From the NCBI GenBank assembly GCA_963823675.1, contig CAWGMT010000013.1, positions 1 to 64,000 of the forward strand: a stretch of 64,000 bases of DNA. The letters run 5' to 3'. Position 1 is the stretch's first letter, and each line of letters starts with the position of its first letter. Positions 17,831 to 28,554 of the stretch are shown piece after piece. The position numbers and the translations under genes were made by a program. The notes below the pieces were generated by a model. It saw nothing but the letters and a program-made list of their open reading frames with translations, did not search any database and was not told where the DNA came from. The stretch comes from CAWGMT01 sp963823675. Its GTDB lineage: Bacteria > Planctomycetota > Planctomycetia > Isosphaerales > Isosphaeraceae.

Positions 17831-18823
17831 TCAACACGGTGTAGGGCTCACGGCATCCCGTGCCAGCGCGAGGGCCCCGTGCACGACCACTTCCTCACCC
17901 AGGGCTGCGGGGACAATCTCGAAGTGGCCGCGGAATGGCTCGAAGACATTCTGGTTTACGAGCTGGCGGATCGGATCGAGCCAAAGGGCGTCGTCGATGA
18001 GCGAGACACCGCCGCCCAGCACAATTCGGCTGGGGGCCAGCAGCGCGATCGTCTGCGTGAGTGCGAAGGCGACGGCGCTCTGCGCTCGGCCGAGGATCGA
18101 CGCAGCGAAATCGTCGCCGGCTTGCGCCGCTTTCGCGACGAGCTCGGCGGTGATCTGATTCGGTTGGCCCAGCGCCTGCGCCAACACGCTCCAGTTCCGG
18201 CCCTCCTTGCGCACTCGTTCGGCCTCGATCTGCGCCGAACGGGCGATCGCCCATCCGGAAGCGACTTGCTCCAGCTCGGCAAGCCGCGGTCCTTCGGGAG
18301 TCTCGGCAACGACTCCCAGATGGCCGATCTCGAGTGCTCCCTGGCCGCAGCCGCGGTAGATATGCCCGTTGACGATCAGTGCTCCGCCGATCCCGCTGCC
18401 GATATTGGTGTAAAGGACCGGCGAGCGGCCCAGTCCGGCCCCAAATCGCGCTTCCGCCAGTCCGGCGGAGTCCGAGTCGTTCTCCAGGACAACCTGGGGG
18501 ATTCCGAGATGATCGCAAACCCAGCGCGCCAGGGGAAATTGCTCCCACCCCGCGACCTGATAGGACGTAATCGTCCGGCCGCAGGCGGTGTTGACAGGCC
18601 CGCCGAAACCGATCCCGACCGCCTCGATCTCGTCGGGATCCAGACCGGCTGAATGAAGCAGTGCGGGGAGGGCTGACTGGATCTGGCCCAGGACTCCCTC
18701 GGCACCGCCGGAAGGTTCGACTCGAAGGCGCTCGAGAGCTCGGATGCTGCCCTTGCCGTGACCGATGCCGAGCTGGAGTTTCGTGCCGCCGATCTCGATG
18801 CCCAAGAGCCAGGGATCCGCCAT
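17831..18823 (-). CDS. ROK-family sugar kinase
   Basis: A 331-residue ROK kinase, expected to phosphorylate a hexose or hexosamine with ATP. Motifs: phosphate-1 loop IEIGGTKLQLGIG (residues 7-19), GFGGPVN, the sugar-binding LENDSDSAGLAEARFG, the glycine-rich adenosine region TNIGSGIGGALIVNG and GALEIGHLGV. The Cys-rich zinc motif (CxCGxxGCxE) that normally follows GH is missing; the segment reads AETPEGPRLAELEQVASG. The start at 18823 puts the phosphate loop at the usual distance from the N-terminus and lies 4 nt past the SIS stop; ATG at 18847 is an alternative. It is in an operon with the SIS isomerase. Confidence 0.88.
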   Translation of the reverse strand: MADPWLLGIEIGGTKLQLGIGHGKGSIRALERLRVEPSGGAEGVLGQIQSALPALLHSAGLDPDEIEAVGIGFGGPVNTACGRTITSYQVAGWEQFPLARWVCDHLGIPQVVLENDSDSAGLAEARFGAGLGRSPVLYTNIGSGIGGALIVNGHIYRGCGQGALEIGHLGVVAETPEGPRLAELEQVASGWAIARSAQIEAERVRKEGRNWSVLAQALGQPNQITAELVAKAAQAGDDFAASILGRAQSAVAFALTQTIALLAPSRIVLGGGVSLIDDALWLDPIRQLVNQNVFEPFRGHFEIVPAALGEEVVVHGALALARDAVSPTPC

Positions 18824-18827
18824 GGGG

Positions 18828-19439
18828 TCAGCCGGCTCGAACGCCATTACAAACGGCCTGCTTGGCCGAGAATCGGCGGTAGAGGTCGTCGATGATCCAG
18901 TGGAAAACGACCTGGTGCAGGGATTCGACGACCCCCATGTCATCGATTGGAACGTGGAGATTGTAATGGCAAAGCGGCTTGAGCCTGCCCCCCGAAAACC
19001 CGGTGATGCCGACCGTCGTCAGACCGTGGTCATTGGCCCACGAAACAGCCTTCAGTATGTTAGGACTGTTGCCCGAGCCCGAAATCGCCAGCAGGAGATC
19101 GCCCGGCGAAGCCAGATTCTTCAGTTGCTCCACGAAGATCCGATCATAACCCTCGTCGTTGGCCCAAGCCATGATGCCCGGGGTGTTGTCGGTCAGGCTA
19201 AGAACCTTGAGCCGCTTTTGCCCCTCGAAGTCGCGCAGAGTGCACTTGGCCAGATCTTCGCAAAGGTGGGAAGCGTTGGCGCCCGAACCGCCGTTGCCGC
19301 AAATGAATACGAAGCGGCCCTCGTCGTACGCCGCCTCGACGAGCTCGCTCAGCTTCTCGATCTGGCCAGGGTCCAGCCGTCCGATCTCATCACAAACCCG
19401 GGCGAGATAATCGGAAATACTCAGTGTCGCGCCAATCAT
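18828..19439 (-). CDS. SIS-domain phosphosugar isomerase (GmhA-like)
   Basis: A 203-residue SIS-domain protein similar to sedoheptulose-7-phosphate isomerase and DiaA. It has FICGNGGSGANASHLCEDLAK (sugar-phosphate loop), LSLTDNTPGIMAWANDEGYDRIFVEQL and the second binding loop LLLAISGSGNSPNILKAVSWA. GmhA makes D-glycero-D-manno-heptose-7-phosphate for surface polysaccharides, and the adjacent ROK kinase and glycosyltransferase-like genes suggest a sugar-activation role here. ATG 19439 is preferred because GAGGAG lies 10 nt upstream; a GTG at 19457 is possible. It is divergent from the membrane glycosyltransferase gene 48 bp away. Confidence 0.87.
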   Translation of the reverse strand: MIGATLSISDYLARVCDEIGRLDPGQIEKLSELVEAAYDEGRFVFICGNGGSGANASHLCEDLAKCTLRDFEGQKRLKVLSLTDNTPGIMAWANDEGYDRIFVEQLKNLASPGDLLLAISGSGNSPNILKAVSWANDHGLTTVGITGFSGGRLKPLCHYNLHVPIDDMGVVESLHQVVFHWIIDDLYRRFSAKQAVCNGVRAG

Positions 19440-19487
19440 TGAGCTTTTACTCCTCACGGTGACTCTGATCCTCGCGGATCATATTCC

Positions 19488-21789
19488 ATGCACGACGGAA
19501 TCGTCAACTCGATCATGCAGCTCGCCGCAAACGGTTGCCTGCTCCTGGGTTCATTCTGGATCGCGCACGATGCATTCCGGCAACCTCGCGGGCTCGCCGT
19601 TATTCTGGGGACGGCCGTCATCTTCTGGGCAGAGTGCACGGTCGGTCTGGAGATACTCGGCGAACTGGGGATGATTGCGCCCGTTTTCATGCTGGCGCTC
19701 GGGGCTTGCGTTCTCACATCCGGCGGGTTCGCGCGCGGGCTGCGCCCCGCGACTCTCGACGACGTTCCACGAGAACCGGCGCCAATCGGCTTGAGCTTTT
19801 GTGCTCTTCTGTGCCTCGCGCTGGTGCTGGCGGCCGGCCTTTATCTCGGCATCCGCTCGCTGCTCCTGGCTGTCAAGGTCGTCAGCGACGGCCCGATCTA
19901 TCATCTTTATTTCGCGGCCCGATGGTGGAAAGCCGGGCGGCTCGTGCTGGTTGCCGCGCCATTCGGTGAAAACGCGGCGACCTACTTCCCCGCCAACGGG
20001 GACCTCTGGTTCACCTGGCTCCTGGCATCATGGGGCGGAGATCGGCTGGCCCGGATCGGGCAGGCACCCTTTCTCGCGCTCGCCGGGCTCGCGGCTTACG
20101 GATGCGCGCGATCCCTGGGATCGGGGCGCTCCGCCGGTGTGATCGCGACTTGCTGGTTCGTTTCCTCAACCCCGCTCTTTATCTATTCCTTCGAACCGAA
20201 CGTCGACGCCATCTTCGTGGCCGGCTACATGCTGGCCACGTATTTCTTCCTGCGAGGGGCTCGTGATGAGGGTGATACGGCGGCGATCTGTCTGGGTGCC
20301 CTGGCGGCCGGCGGGGCCTTGGGCACCAAGGCGGTGGGGTTGGTTTTCGTGCCGCCCTTGCTCTTGCTTGCGCTCGTGGAAGTGCTGCGCCGGAAGTCAC
20401 CGCCAACGATCAAGATCGTCCGAGCGTCGGCGATTGTCTTGCTTCCGCTCGTGACGGCGGGCTACTGGTACGTGCGCAATTTGTTGCTCACCGGGAATCC
20501 CGTCTATCCGCTCGAGGTCAGGGTGCTCGGGCACACACTCTGGCCTGGCTGGTATGGGCCCGAGGCCATGCGCCTCAGCATCTACCACATTCCGCTGGCG
20601 GACTGGAGGGCTCTGGGCGATACGCTCCTCGCGGTCCTGGACCCCCGGCTGGCGCCGGTCTGGGTTGCCGGTTTGTGCATGGGCGGGGTGCTCGGGCGCA
20701 AAAATCGCTGAGAACCGGCGCGCGATCATACTGCTCTCGTTGCTGGCGGCGTTCAATATCCTCCTTTACTGGGTTTGCATTCCATACCGCACCCAGCAGC
20801 GGTTCATGCTTCAGGCTTTAGGGCTTGCCGTGGCGCCCCTGGCCATGCTCCTGGACCGCGCTCCATGGCTGCGCCTGCTGGCCGCGGTTTTGCTGGCCTT
20901 CCATCTGTTGACGCCGCAGACCTGGCCCTATGTAGCGCGCGAGGGCGCCGCAGTGCGCGACGGCGCGATACCATGGGACCTATCACCCTTGATTCCCAAC
21001 GCCGTCGCAGCGCCGTTGCCGCTGCTCTCCCGGCTCGAAACCGCCCTGGCCTCGCAGGAATCGAGGCGGTCGGTCGTGGGGCTGGCGGCCTTGCTCGCGG
21101 TCCTGGGCGCCGCGGTGCTCTCGACCTGGGCGTGGCACGTGGTATGGCGGCGGCCCCAAGGACACCGCCGTCACTTGGTTGTCGCTCTTCTTGCTTCCGT
21201 GATGTTCCTTTTCGTCGGTTGGATCGACTTCTGGCTGGGCGGATTCGACCGGCGGTTTGAATTCTACCCTCCGTTCCCCGATTTCTACGCGGGCTGGGTT
21301 CATCTGGAGGCTCGGTCGGGACCGAAGGGCTGCCGGGTAGCTTACGCGGGGACCAATCTGCCCTACTACCTGCTCGGCGACCGTTTGCGCAACGAGGTGC
21401 GATACGTGAACGTCAACGAGCACCGGGACTGGCTCATGCACGATTACCACCGCCAGGCTTGCCTGCGCGGCGAGGGGACCTGGCCGAACCCGCGACCAGG
21501 CTGGGATCGCCGGCGGCGGGATTACCAGGCATGGATCAAAAACCTCGAGGCCGAGGGAATTCAACTTCTGGTTGTGACCCGGGTCAACCCCGGCGAAGGG
21601 CCGCACAATGTCGCTGATTTCGAGGGGTTTCCGATCGAGCGCGGCTGGGCTGATTCCCACCCCGAGCGATTCGAGCCGCTCTACGGTCAAGTCGAGCAGG
21701 ATCCCTGGTTTCGACTTTACCGTGTGGTTTTTGGACAACACCCGCACGGATCCGGGCGCGAGCCGGCACATATAAAGGAAACGCGTTAA
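19488..21789 (+). CDS. Polytopic glycosyltransferase-like membrane protein (one frameshift)
   Basis: The joined product has about 765 residues with a dozen or more hydrophobic helices and a C-terminal soluble part (VAYAGTNLPYYLLGDRLRNEVRYVNVNEHRDWL). The architecture is that of GT-C / ArnT-PMT-like enzymes, which transfer lipid-linked sugars outside the membrane. The DGPIYHLYFAARWW segment after the first helices sits where GT-C enzymes carry an acidic catalytic loop. The frame breaks at 20690-20702 (around gggcgcaaaaatcgc), after which FNILLYWVCIPYRTQQRFML continues the protein. Acceptor and sugar are unknown. Confidence 0.7.
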
Positions 21790-21860
21790 GAGTCCGAAAC
21801 GGATTGCACGCCTGGCCACCAAGAACCTGCACCCTTGATTTCCATCCGAGGCTACCCCCC

Positions 21861-23874
21861 ATGCGCTTGACCCTGCGGACTTTACTAGCCTGGCTTGACG
21901 ACACCCTCCAGCCGGCCGAGGTCAGGGCGATTGGCAAGCAAGTCTCCGAAAGTCCTTTCGCCCAGGAGCTTTCGGAACGAATCCATCGTGTGACCCGGCA
22001 GCGGCGGCTGTCGGTGCCGGGAAGCTCGGGGCCTGATGGATGCGATCCTAACATCGTGGCCAGCTACCTCGATAATGATCTTGATCCCGAAGGGGTGGCG
22101 GATTACGAAAAAAAGTGCCTCACTTCGGATGTCCACCTGGCGGAGGTAGCCAGTGTTCACCAGATCCTGAGTCTTCTCGGTCAAAAGGTAAAGGTACCGA
22201 GCGAGGCGCGGGCGAGGATGTATAACCTGGTGAAGGGCCGGGAAACGGTTGCTCGCAGACGTACGGACTCGACGAACGCTCACCAGCGCGAGCCGGTAAC
22301 CAAGCCGATTGCCGCCTGGGTCGTTCCCGAGCTGACGCAACGCTCCTGGATCGAGCGGAACTGGCAGGTCGCCGCCTGTCTTCTGCTGCTTGGGGTCGTG
22401 TCCTGGTCGGCCTGGAAAGGCTTGACAGTCCAGCCTGACGTAACGCCGCTCGTCGCGGTCAACAGCCGTGTTGGGGGCGGGCCTCCCAAGGTCGCTACTG
22501 GACCGCAAGACGCTGCCGCTGGCGCCCAGAACGAAGCCGCGGGAGAACCCGCGCTCAAGCCTGACTCCCCGAACCTGGCCGCGCGGGAGAGCACTGCCGA
22601 TTCCGGCGAGCACGAAGCGGCCAAGGCGTCGGAAGCCGGAGTTGACGGCAAGGAGCCCGGCGGCGCGCGATCCGGTGCGGAAGATACCGTCGCGACCAAG
22701 ACCACTCACGGTTCGAGTGCGGCCAGCAAGTCACAAGAACCTGCTCCGGTGCCCGCTGGGGCATCGGGGTTGGCCGACGCGGTGGATGGCATTCTCCTCC
22801 GGTACGATACGAATCAGCGAGACTGGACTCGCCTGATCGCTGCGACCGCGCTGGCCCGTTCCGATCGGCTGCTGTGCCTATCTCCCTTCCGCGCGCCGCT
22901 CACGCTGGCAAAGACGAGGATCACGCTCGTGGGGCAGACGGAGATTCGCGTCCTGTCCCAGCCTGCCGACGAGGTCCCGTCGATCGAGCTGGTCTACGGG
23001 CGCGTTCTGTCGCGCCAGCCCGAAGCGTGCTCCCTCAAGGTCGTTTTCGCCGCCAGAACGCTCACGCTGACGATCGAGCCCGAGAGCAGCATCGGTCTGG
23101 AGCGGACCAATCGACGAGGTTATGGGCAAAGTGGCACCCGTGGCTTCCCTCTGGTGGTCTATTGCTCCCAGGGGAAGGCCTCGTTGTCACTGGACAAGCA
23201 GAATGAGAATCTCACGGCGTCAACCGCCGCGATTTTGGAAACTGACGGGCCGATCAAGCTCGCGGCCGCGGATACCATGCCGACGTGGGTGGTCGAAGCC
23301 GCGCCCAGCTCCGGCGAGCTCCAGCTCAAGGAGCAATTTGCCGCGCGTATTCCATCCCGACCGTCCAGTGCTGACCGATATGGCGGCGGCTACCGAGGAC
23401 GAGCGGCTTGGTATCAAGAGCTTGGCGATTGCGGGAATCGAGGCGCTCGGCGACCTCTCGCTCTTGATGCCGGTGCTCACGCGGAAGGATGATCCCATCG
23501 CGCACCGCTTCGCCCTGGGGGCCATACGCGACTACATGGGCCGCTCGGCCGAGGCCGCCAAGGACATACACGACCAGCTCGTACGGGAATTTGGCGATGA
23601 AAAGGCCTCACTCGTCGAGAAGATGCTCATCGGTTATTCCGAACAGGAAGCCTCGAAGCCCGAGCTTTTCAAGCAGTTGGTCGTGCTGCTCTCCCCGGAA
23701 GAAGAGTCTCTGGGAGTGCGCGAATTGGCTCTCGACACACTTCAGAGGTTGACCGGGCGCACCGATCTCGGCTACAGCGCCGACCAGCCGGACGGCGAGG
23801 GGCTCTCTGCCTGGAAGGATCTGCTCCAGAAGGGCGAGCTCAGAGCCCGCGCACCGTCCCCCAGGCCGAAATAG
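21861..23874 (+). CDS. Anti-sigma-factor-like membrane protein with C-terminal repeat domain (one frameshift)
   Basis: Joined product of about 670 residues. ATG 21861 begins MRLTLRTLLAWLDDTLQPAEVRAIGKQV, an N-terminal helical region of the kind seen in planctomycete anti-sigma-like proteins, followed by a second such block (NIVASYLDNDLDPEGVADYEKKCL). One transmembrane helix (WQVAACLLLLGVVSWSAW, about residues 170-190) and a long Ala/Pro/Ser linker come next. A beta-rich region similar to FecR-type domains follows. After a one-base shift near 23345 a helical HEAT-like C-terminus ends at 23874 (IKSLAIAGIEALGDLSLLMPVL). The function is not established; cytoplasmic N-terminus and periplasmic sensor is an inference. 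Confidence 0.65.
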
Positions 23875-23910
23875 AGGCATGGTTTAATTGCGGGTAACTC
23901 CCCGGCATAC

Positions 23911-23963
23911 TAGCCCGAAGCGCTAGCGAGTGTATCCGGAACCCTCGCTTGCGCTTCGGGCTA
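23911..23963 (+). repeat. Large palindromic repeat, family P, copy 1
   Basis: Arms tagcccgaagcgctagcgag and ctcgcttgcgcttcgggcta flank a short centre (tgtatccggaacc). It is preceded by aattgcgggtaactccccgg. Copies at 44492-44542, 44925-44975 and, inverted, 55459-55510 share arms and flanks, so this is a dispersed REP/MITE-like family. Confidence 0.85.
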
Positions 23964-24174
23964 GTTCTGCCGGCTCACCGGTCTTGTGGCCGAGATCCGT
24001 TCGCCTCCGCGCATCGTCGCAACGCGGCTGTTCTTGATTATTGGTCATCGCTGTTTACAATGAGAAACCGGCGAGAATCGGTCAGGAGTCCGAAGGCTCG
24101 CTTCCGCTCTACGTTATGGCAACTTTTCCACACCTGGCTAGCCGGCACGATTGCTGCCCTTGGAGGTCCCTCGA

Positions 24175-24685
24175 TTGAACATTCGTCCCGCTCGCGTCAG
24201 TGACGTGCCAGGAATGTACGAACAGATCCGGGTCTTTGCCGACCGGAAGCTGATGATCCGGCGGTCGATGGCTGAGCTCTACGAGTCGATCCGCGAGTTT
24301 TTTGTCGCGGTGGATGACGAGAATCGCGTCATCGGCTGCGTGGCGCTCCATGTCTTCTGGGAAGACCTCGCCGAGATCCGCTGTCTGGCGGTCGACGAGC
24401 AAGTTCAGAATTCGGGTGTCGGCCGCCAACTGGTCGAACGCTTGCTGGGAATTGGCCCGCGAGCTCGAAATCAAATCGGTCTTTGCCTTGACGCAGGCCG
24501 GCGGGTTCTTCGAGCGCTGCGGGTACCATCCGATCGAGAAGTCCGAGCTGCCTTCCCGAATCTGGAACGAGTGCGTGCGATGTCCACTATTTCCTGAGTG
24601 CAACGAGCTGGCCTTCATGCGCTCGTCGGAACTCGAGCCGGGGGCCGAAGCCATGGCCGCGGATCAAGCCGCGGCCGTCCGGTGA
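24175..24685 (+). CDS. GNAT acetyltransferase, ArgA-like (one frameshift)
   Basis: A GNAT-fold acetyltransferase of about 170 residues, resembling amino-acid (glutamate) N-acetyltransferases. TTG 24175 is preferred as start because GGAGG (24162-24166) is 8 nt upstream; the protein then begins LNIRPARVSDVPGMYEQIRVFAD. The acetyl-CoA region IRCLAVDEQVQNSGVGRQLVERLLG is followed by a one-base insertion in attggcccgcg (about 24452). The remainder, ELEIKSVFALTQAGGFFERCGYHPIEKSELPSRIWNEC, is in another frame. The last part holds Cys residues (CVRCPLFPEC) typical of this group. It would fit arginine biosynthesis, though no other arg gene is nearby. Confidence 0.78.
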
Positions 24686-24726
24686 GGATCGGGACGCAAA
24701 TGGCGTTCGCGTAAAGTGCGGGCTTC

Positions 24727-24751
24727 GGGGGGCAGAGCCCCCTCCTACAAA
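24727..24751 (+). repeat. Short palindromic repeat, family Q
   Basis: Contains ggggggcagagccccctcct followed by acaaa, nearly identical to 13259-13283. It lies directly before the GTG start at 24756, so it may act in the 5' leader of that gene. Confidence 0.6.
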
Positions 24752-24755
24752 GGTT

Positions 24756-26544
24756 GTGGAAATCTCCAAGCCGCTCGTGAAAACCTGTCTGTGCGGTTTC
24801 GGCGCCGGCCTGGCCACGCTGGCCCTCATGGCGGCGACCGAACCGCATCTGGCCATCGGCTGGGACGAGGGATACACCCTGGGCCGTGAAGCGCGGCTTC
24901 GGGATTGGTTCTCCGCGCTACACGACCCCCCGCGGTTCGCCAAAAACTGGCGACCGCCGGCGCTGGAGCTCGTCCAGCCCGACGGCATCCGGCCGCCGCC
25001 GCCAGCAGAGCTGGATACGCGCCGGAAATTGCTTTTCGGTCGCGGGGCCGTGGAGTGGTTCTGGCCGTTTGCGCGCGAGGAGCCGCATGGCCATCCCCCG
25101 TTCTACGCACTACTCGGGTTGGCCGGCGATCTTGTCGGTCCCTCCTGGCGAGCCTTGCCCAAAGCGCGGCTGTGCCCGATCTTGCTTTTCAGCGTCACGG
25201 CCGGAGCGATTTTCGGCTTTTTTTTCAGTCGATCCGGTGTGTCGGCAGCAGCCCTGGGAACGGGATCCTGGGTTCTTCAGCCCAATTTGTTCGGCCACGG
25301 TCACTATGCGGCCTATGACGGCGTGCTGGCCTCCCTCTGGGTGCTGGCGGTCATTGTTTTCGCGCAGGCGGTCATTCCCAAGGCGGGCTCTGCTACGGCC
25401 GGGATCCGCTGGGGATGGGTTGTGATCCTGGGGCTGATCACCGGTTGTGCCGCCGCGACCAAGCTGACCGGCTGGTTTGTTCCCTTGCCGTTCCTGGCCT
25501 GGGTGGTGCTTTATCGCAGTGCGAATGGTTTCAAGACGATGGCCATTGCGGTCCTCATCGGCCTGATTGTGATCTTGGCTCTCATTCCTCCGTGGTGGCA
25601 GGGCCCGTTGAGCGGAATCGTGCGGTTCTTCGAATCGAACCTGAACCGGGCGAAGAGCATTCCGATCAAGGTGCAGTTTCTCGGCACAACCTACAATACC
25701 CCGCGTGAGTCGCTTCCCTGGTACAACACGCTGCTCTGGACAGTCCTGGTGACGCCGATCGGCTTTCTCTTCCTGGGAGGGGTCGGGCTCTGGGCGGCGG
25801 TGCGTTCCTGGCGAACCGAGCCGCTCGGGCTCTTGATTGCCGGGCACTGGGCCTTCTTGATGATCTTGCGGGCGTTGCCCGGCGCTCCGGGGCACGATGG
25901 CGTCCGCCTGTTCCTGCCGGCGTTCGGGCTGCTTGCATTGCTCGGGGGCTTTGGTGTCAAAGTGCTGCTCGAACGCGGCGCACCCTGGGTCAAGCCGGCG
26001 GTCGCTCTGGCGTTGGTCGAAGGCGCGGCGAGCGTCGGACTGATGATGCCGGTCCCGCTTTCCTACTTTAGCCCCCTGGTCGGGGGGCTGCCGGGTGCGA
26101 CGGCCCTGGGAATGGAGCCGACCTACTACTGGGATGCATTGAGCCCGGAAGCACGCCACTGGCTGGCCGAGCACACGCCGCCGGGGCGAACGATCGTCTT
26201 TCGGACGAATCCCACCTCCTGGCTCTACCTGCGCAGTCGGCGAGCTTCCCAAGCAACTCGCACCCATCGATCCGGGCTCGCCGCTCTGGGTCGTACTCCA
26301 GAACCGCCCAGGGGCCTTTTCGAAGGACGACCGGAAGCTCGTCGAGCAGGGCCGCCCTGCCTATACGGTCAACAAGTTCGGGGTCCCGCTCGTGTGGATT
26401 TTCCCCTATTCGGAGGCCGAGCGGATTTCTCAGGAGTCCCCAAACGTACACCAAGATATTTCGCGCTTGGGTCGGCGGGAGAAGGTCCGGGTCGCCGATA
26501 AAGCAGGAGGCGAAGACGAACTCGGTCGGGTCCATCGGGAGTGA
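24756..26544 (+). CDS. Polytopic PMT-like glycosyltransferase (one frameshift)
   Basis: About 595 residues after joining. GTG 24756 starts MEISKPLVK. The sequence IGWDEGYTLGREARLRDWF after the first helix carries the Asp-Glu pair expected in the first extracytoplasmic loop of dolichyl-phosphate-mannose-type (GT39/GT83) transferases, followed by about ten helices and HDGVRLFLPAFGLLALL late in the protein. A one-base shift near 26240 (LYLRS) leads to a C-terminal tail in another frame ending at 26544 (GSPLWVVLQNRPGAFSKDDRKL). It resembles the gene at 31.4 kb in the GHPPFYAL / NFHPPLAG motif and in HDGVRLFLP, so the two are paralogues. The substrate is unknown. Confidence 0.72.
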
Positions 26545-26766
26545 CGCCTCACGGGTGCTGGATCATCACGCCTCGCCGATTCTCGGGCGGCGTCGCCTGG
26601 TAAAACCGGCGGACCTCCTCGGTATGGCGCCCCCGGAACCAAGCTGTTGTGCCTGACCGCTACCTGCACTATGTTAAGTGTTTCGCGGCGTACAAAAACG
26701 GCGCGTTCTCCATGGCCTGGCATCATTGGGCTGCCCGTCTGCTTGAATTCATCGGAGAGTAAGACA

Positions 26767-28554
26767 ATGAACGATGAGGCGAGGACACGCGGGATAAATG
26801 ATGCCGTACGTCGCGACGGCCGCTCCCCCGAGGTTGGTACCGCCTTGTTGGGCCTTGCGAAGCAGGATTGGGTGATCGCTCTGGGTTTCTTCGCGCTTGC
26901 GTTGTCGGCAGTGCTATTCGTGACTGGATCCCGGGCCACGGCGATAGCCGAAAAGGCCTTGAACAGTCGCTGGTTCGAGGCCAATTCGCCGTTGATTCTG
27001 GGGTACATGTCGGATCGGTCCTTCGACAATTCGAGAGTGAAATTGCATCCGATTTTCCCTCTGGTCACCTATCCGTTGATCTCGACGATCACCCGGATCG
27101 GCAAAGTCTCGCCGCTAGAGGCGGTTTGGCTCTTGAATGCCGTAACCGCCGGGGTGTGGCTCGGGACCCTCTATCTGATAATGCGTCTCTTGGACTGCCG
27201 GCTGCTGGATTCGCTGCTCTTCACATCCATCGCGGCCTCGAGCGGTGCCGCGATGTTCTGGTTCATTGTGCCGGAGACCTACCCCCTCGGTTCGTTGACG
27301 CTTCTACTGCCCCTGGGGCTAGTCGCATTGGCGCGGCACCGCCGAGTACCGGATTGGTGGTTCGTCACGGCGAGCGCGGCGAGCCTAAGCATTACGCTGA
27401 CGAATTGGATGGCCGGGTTGATCGCCGCATTCGTCTGCAAGCCTCTGCGGCGGGCTTTCGCGCTGTCACTCGCCGCTTTGGCTATCACCGCGGTCCTGGT
27501 CCTGGTGCAGAGGACCGCATTCCTACATGCGAACGCATCGTTCATCAGCCCAAGGGGTTATTCAATCATCAAACGGTGGGTCCAGCGCGAGGAACAAGGC
27601 GGGGCGCTCAACGCCGCGCGGGTCCTCTTTTTAACCTCCGCAGTTGTGCCGCGGATCGAGCTTTCGGGCTTCGAGTCACAGCAGGGACCGACCGGCCCAA
27701 TGTTGACAATCCAGCGAGCGCCGATGGGCTCTTCCGGGATTCTGGGTCAGGTGGCGACCATCGCCTGGGGGTTGCTGCTGGCCGCCGGCGCCGTCGCGCT
27801 CTCGGTGGGACGGGGCGACGCCCGCTTCAGGATCGCCCTCGTGGTGACGTTGCTGGGCCAGACCATCATCTACCTCGTGTACGGAGAGGAGACGTTCCTT
27901 TACGCCTTGCATTGCGTACCGTTGCTGATCCTGGCTGCGTCCCTCGCGACGTTGTCCCGATGGCGTTATTTCGTTCTCGCCGTCGCGGGGCTTCTGCTGC
28001 CTTGCGCGGCCTGGAATAACGCTCGCCAGCTCACGGAAGCTCTGAACCTCCCTCCGCGACCGACGACGAGCGGAGTACGAATCGACTCGCGCTTTGAAAT
28101 GCACGTGCCGATCGGCGTGGCGACCCATCGAATCGGTTGGGGCACGCCAGTTCAATATTCCTGTCCTAGCTCTTCACCAGCCACTCGCGAGCGAGAGACC
28201 AGGGATCGGGACTGGGGGTTAGCTCTTGGTTGCGGACTGAATGTGGTCGCCTTGGAGGAAGGTGTATTCGGCATCAGTCAGGGTGGCATCGCCGCGGCGG
28301 CACTTGACGTTGGTGAAATAGGGAGTGATGCCGGCGCCGTCCTGAAGGATGGCGTTATCCTGCAAATGAAAATGGAGGTGGGGCTCGCTGGAATTGCCGC
28401 TGTTGCCGCAGAGGGCGAGCACCTGGCCCTTGCGGACCTCGTCGCCCTTGTGGACGCCCAGGGAGCCGGGCTTGAGATGCGCGTAGACGGCGTACTCGCT
28501 GGAGCCCTGGTCAATGATCAGGCAGTTTCCGATCGCGCACAGAGGGTTCATTGA
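26767..28554 (+). CDS. Polytopic membrane protein, glycosyltransferase-like; 3' end uncertain
   Basis: ATG 26767 follows a GGAGAG site. The product has about ten hydrophobic helices over the first 440 residues (WVIALGFFALALSAVLFV...FVLAVAGLLLPCAAW) with an early extracytoplasmic loop and a THT-like RAPMGSSGILGQ segment later. From about 28090 the reading frame enters the antisense of the M23 peptidase gene and stays open to 28554 by chance, giving a compositionally odd tail. The genuine stop is probably near 28.1-28.2 kb, perhaps after another missed base (a TAG lies at 28167 in a neighbouring frame). It belongs with the other GT-C-like genes around it. Confidence 0.62.
   Translation: MNDEARTRGINDAVRRDGRSPEVGTALLGLAKQDWVIALGFFALALSAVLFVTGSRATAIAEKALNSRWFEANSPLILGYMSDRSFDNSRVKLHPIFPLVTYPLISTITRIGKVSPLEAVWLLNAVTAGVWLGTLYLIMRLLDCRLLDSLLFTSIAASSGAAMFWFIVPETYPLGSLTLLLPLGLVALARHRRVPDWWFVTASAASLSITLTNWMAGLIAAFVCKPLRRAFALSLAALAITAVLVLVQRTAFLHANASFISPRGYSIIKRWVQREEQGGALNAARVLFLTSAVVPRIELSGFESQQGPTGPMLTIQRAPMGSSGILGQVATIAWGLLLAAGAVALSVGRGDARFRIALVVTLLGQTIIYLVYGEETFLYALHCVPLLILAASLATLSRWRYFVLAVAGLLLPCAAWNNARQLTEALNLPPRPTTSGVRIDSRFEMHVPIGVATHRIGWGTPVQYSCPSSSPATRERETRDRDWGLALGCGLNVVALEEGVFGISQGGIAAAALDVGEIGSDAGAVLKDGVILQMKMEVGLAGIAAVAAEGEHLALADLVALVDAQGAGLEMRVDGVLAGALVNDQAVSDRAQRVH

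Noticed and set aside
28100..28554. C-terminal 150 residues of the frame starting at 26767
   Set aside because: Antisense to the M23 peptidase gene; Gly/Ala/Val-rich reading frame open by chance.
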